DNA of 64,000 bases from Sphingobacteriaceae bacterium DW12 (GTDB lineage: Bacteria > Bacteroidota > Bacteroidia > Sphingobacteriales > Sphingobacteriaceae): positions 62,001 through 126,000 of the forward strand of contig JROE01000001.1 of NCBI GenBank assembly GCA_000783305.1. Direction: 5' to 3'. Shown here piece by piece: positions 62,801-64,000 of the stretch. The notes under the pieces are model-generated. The model had not been told where the DNA came from. It did no database searches and saw nothing but the letters and a program-made list of their open reading frames with translations. Positions within the stretch are counted from its first letter, which is position 1. Every line of letters starts with the position of its first letter. A program made the position numbers and the translations under genes.

Positions 62801-64000
62801 CGCTATTTCTAATTTTAGAGGATGATTGGTATACTTCCTCATCCATCTCTGATTGAGTTAGCGGCACTTGAGACTTGCGGAGGCCTAAATGGTGCATCGT
62901 CGCCTCCACGATAATCAATGAGCCATCTACGATTAGACCAAAGTCAATGGCCCCCAAACTCATTAAATTAGCGCTCACTCCAAATACTCGCATCATACCA
63001 AGGGCAAAAAGCATAGACAGCGGTATGGCAGATGCCACTATTAGCCCCGCCCTAAAGTTGCCCAAGAAAATGATTAAAACAAAAATCACGATCAGTGCAC
63101 CCTCTATAAGATTTTTTTGAACGGTGCTAATGGCTCTATTTACCAGTTCAGTACGATCGGCAAATGCCTCTACAACTACATCTGAAGGAAGTGACTTTTC
63201 TATAACTTTGAGTTTTTCCTTCACGGCTGCAACCACCTCTGCACTATTCTCGCCCTTGAGCATCATCACCATCCCTCCCACGGCCTCTTTCTCTCCATTA
63301 TAGGTCAATGCGCCATATCGTACAGCAGATCCCTCTCGAATTGTTGCGACATCCCTGACATAGATAGGAGTACCATTGCGCTTGCCAATAGCAATATTCT
63401 TGATATCATCCATATTGGAGATGAGTCCCACCCCACGTATGAAATAGGCATTGGGCTTTTTATCTATATACGCTCCTCCGGTATTTTGGTTATTTTCCGC
63501 TAACGCGTTAAACACATCATTGATGCCAAGCCCCATAGACCTAAGCTGATAAGGATTAATGGCGACTTCATATTGTTTGAGATTTCCTCCAAAGCTATTA
63601 ACTTCAGCTACCCCTGGCGTACCGTAGAGTTGTCTGGCGACTACCCAGTCCTGCAATGTCCGAAGGTCGGATGGGCTATACTTATTTTCCGAACCTTTTG
63701 TAGGGTGAAGTACATATTGATATATTTCTCCTAGTCCAGTGCTTATTGGAGCCAATTCAGGCTTGCCCATTCCCTCCGGAATATTCTCTTCTGCCTCTTT
63801 AAGTTTTTCATTGATCAGCTGCCGGGCAAAGTAAATATCTACATCATCGTCAAATACCGCTGTGACCACAGATAGTCCAAAGCGCGATATGGACCTCAGT
63901 TCGATGAGATTGGGGATATTTGTTAGTTTTTGTTCAATAGGAAAGGATACGAATTGCTCTACCTCTTGTGTAGCAAGTGATGGTGAGCTCGTAATGATTT
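59805..64000 (-). CDS. CzcA/CusA-type RND pump fused to a TolC-like outer-membrane domain (5' end outside window)
   Basis: A partial protein, about 1397 codons visible and open to the right edge; the N-terminal part of the pump (first helix and about 60-70 residues) lies outside. The pump part is a heavy-metal RND transporter: SPSLATQEVEQFVSFPIEQ at the edge, the acidic proton-relay motif DFGLIVDGSLIIVE in a membrane helix, ending in the helix before FHKTNPMKK. A linker helix (FIVLILGFLSIGGMTAFAQ) that looks like a signal sequence leads into an outer-membrane efflux (TolC-like) domain from about 61037 to the stop, with AIEQALTANLNLRRSELEIQ. The substrate is a metal cation by context. An internal ATG at 61037 could also make the TolC part separately. 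The adaptor gene starts 2 nt after the stop. Confidence 0.9.
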   Translation of the reverse strand, partial: IITSSPSLATQEVEQFVSFPIEQKLTNIPNLIELRSISRFGLSVVTAVFDDDVDIYFARQLINEKLKEAEENIPEGMGKPELAPISTGLGEIYQYVLHPTKGSENKYSPSDLRTLQDWVVARQLYGTPGVAEVNSFGGNLKQYEVAINPYQLRSMGLGINDVFNALAENNQNTGGAYIDKKPNAYFIRGVGLISNMDDIKNIAIGKRNGTPIYVRDVATIREGSAVRYGALTYNGEKEAVGGMVMMLKGENSAEVVAAVKEKLKVIEKSLPSDVVVEAFADRTELVNRAISTVQKNLIEGALIVIFVLIIFLGNFRAGLIVASAIPLSMLFALGMMRVFGVSANLMSLGAIDFGLIVDGSLIIVEATMHHLGLRKSQVPLTQSEMDEEVYQSSSKIRNSAAFGEIIILIVYIPILTLVGIEGKMFKPMAQTVSFAIIGALLLSLTYIPMMSALFLSKKPHTKTTFADRLMAKLQGWYQPWIKKAVYYRKSLVIASALLFTFSGFLFSRMGSEFIPQLQEGDYAFHCILPQGTSLSQSVETSMEAARILKKFPEVKTVVGKTGSAEIPTDPMPPEATDLIVTLKPMKEWINGDTYKGLADRMMDSLAVIPGTFFEASQPIQMRFNELMTGVRQDVAIKIFGENIDTLAMLADQVGQVVQTVNGASEPQVERTTGLPQISIEYNRAQLALHTLSVNAVNNMVSMAFAGTRSGFVYENERKFDLVVRLDSAYKTSIEDVKNLPVLTGDGEQIPLSQLADISMKEGPAQISREEGKRRVVIGFNIQDRDVTSVVNDIQGKLSQLNILPTGYYYTFGGTFENLKEASDRLLIAVPAALLLIFVLLFLTFRSVKESILIFTAIPMSAIGGVFALLLRDMPFSISAGVGFIALFGVAVLNGIVLISTFNQLEKEGVSDVLERVWRGTTMRLRPVLMTATVASLGFLPMALSTGAGAEVQKPLATVVIGGLISATILTLFVLPSLYVLFFHKTNPMKKSLNKGFIVLILGFLSIGGMTAFAQENVKRITLSAAIEQALTANLNLRRSELEIQQSKIDSERTFDGKTGLFVENEEFSPLDANGTWLAGISQDFSWPGFYNARKAYLKKNVEVASAKQEEMKAQITKTVSLNYYELSFLEARQKLFKRLDSTYQELFKAADLRVKTGEAAGLERIAAETKWQENKAILNQNYQDLLISAQNFSVILNQNEFLLPNEKDLFKIGVKTGAISLSEHPSIQVQEKNRELADANILVEKKNYMPDFSTRVFSQRLWGQKNPLTGFSITANLPLFSSGYYRNKVKSAQVESEIQEQELNVLMQSLNAEVKNAEKEINRNEKQLQFYEESGLKQAEAIMKAANLGYQSGEISYAELIQFLTQSIDIKINYLNSLNLYNRSVVNYQYFQTSIIK

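Noticed and set aside
1..64000. tRNA, rRNA, CRISPR array, insertion sequence or prophage
   Set aside because: No cloverleaf, repeat-spacer array, transposase, integrase or phage gene was seen on either strand; genes are consistent core functions. A full tRNA search was not possible by eye.

Overview
The window is chromosomal DNA from a member of the Bacteroidota, most likely a Sphingobacterium-like organism (family Sphingobacteriaceae). The evidence is the gene families (GLPGLI proteins, a CarboxypepD_reg-type outer-membrane barrel, DUF4294, BshB1, an S46 dipeptidyl-peptidase, a PNGase F-like protein), promoter boxes of the Bacteroidota type (TTTG, about 19-20 bp, TAnnTTTG), and weak or absent Shine-Dalgarno sequences. 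I see no insertion sequence, prophage, CRISPR array, tRNA or rRNA. The region reads as core metabolism with a few accessory islands.

Layout. 0-4.7 kb: a leucine/acyl-CoA degradation cluster, with the carboxyltransferase gene divergent from an acyl-CoA dehydrogenase - HMG-CoA lyase - enoyl-CoA hydratase operon. 4.7-7.9 kb: a DUF4198 / small membrane proteins / PepSY module that looks like metal (probably iron) handling. 7.9-17.3 kb: HdeD, aspartase, two paralogous small membrane proteins, a copper P-type ATPase with four N-terminal metal-binding modules, and a DPP11-like S46 peptidase. 17.5-20.9 kb: oxyR, a ClC-type channel with CBS domains, and riboflavin synthase. 20.9-23.2 kb: a 610-bp intergenic region with three good promoters and hairpins (candidate small RNAs), then a secreted PNGase F-like protein. 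23.4-25.8 kb: a GMC dehydrogenase with its Tat-exported subunit. 25.9-32.8 kb: ychF, a Rieske protein, an SRPBCC protein, gpsA, hemF and an M16 peptidase pair. 32.8-41.3 kb, all on the minus strand: an exonuclease/GIY-YIG protein, tcdA, a TatD-like hydrolase, pabB, purA, fur and rel. 41.4-47.8 kb: DUF4294, a glutathione peroxidase-like protein, bshB1, a DgkA-like kinase, and an outer-membrane barrel coupled to a GLPGLI protein. 47.8-51.3 kb: pstSCAB. 51.5-58 kb: assimilatory sulfate reduction (sulfite reductase-HEPN fusion, cobA, a precorrin-2 dehydrogenase, cysH, cysD, cysN). 58.5-64 kb: a CusB-type adaptor and a CzcA/CusA pump fused to a TolC-like domain, running off the right edge.

How the genes work together. 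The sulfur cluster is nearly self-contained. CysDN makes APS. The CysH protein carries the Cys-Cys...CxxC iron-sulfur signature of APS reductases, which fits the absence of an APS kinase. The siroheme enzyme reduces sulfite, and CobA plus the dehydrogenase supply siroheme up to the ferrochelatase step. Redox defence is spread over the window (oxyR, Gpx, bacillithiol BshB1, Fur). Heavy-metal resistance is represented twice (CopA and the CzcA/CusA system).

Most notable observations: the sulfite reductase with a C-terminal HEPN-like domain; the RND pump-TolC fusion; four tandem metal-binding modules in CopA; the PNGase F-like protein with a GLPGLI-like N-terminal region; a duplicated family of small membrane proteins I cannot name; and two candidate small RNAs upstream of the PNGase gene. 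No completely new system is proven here.
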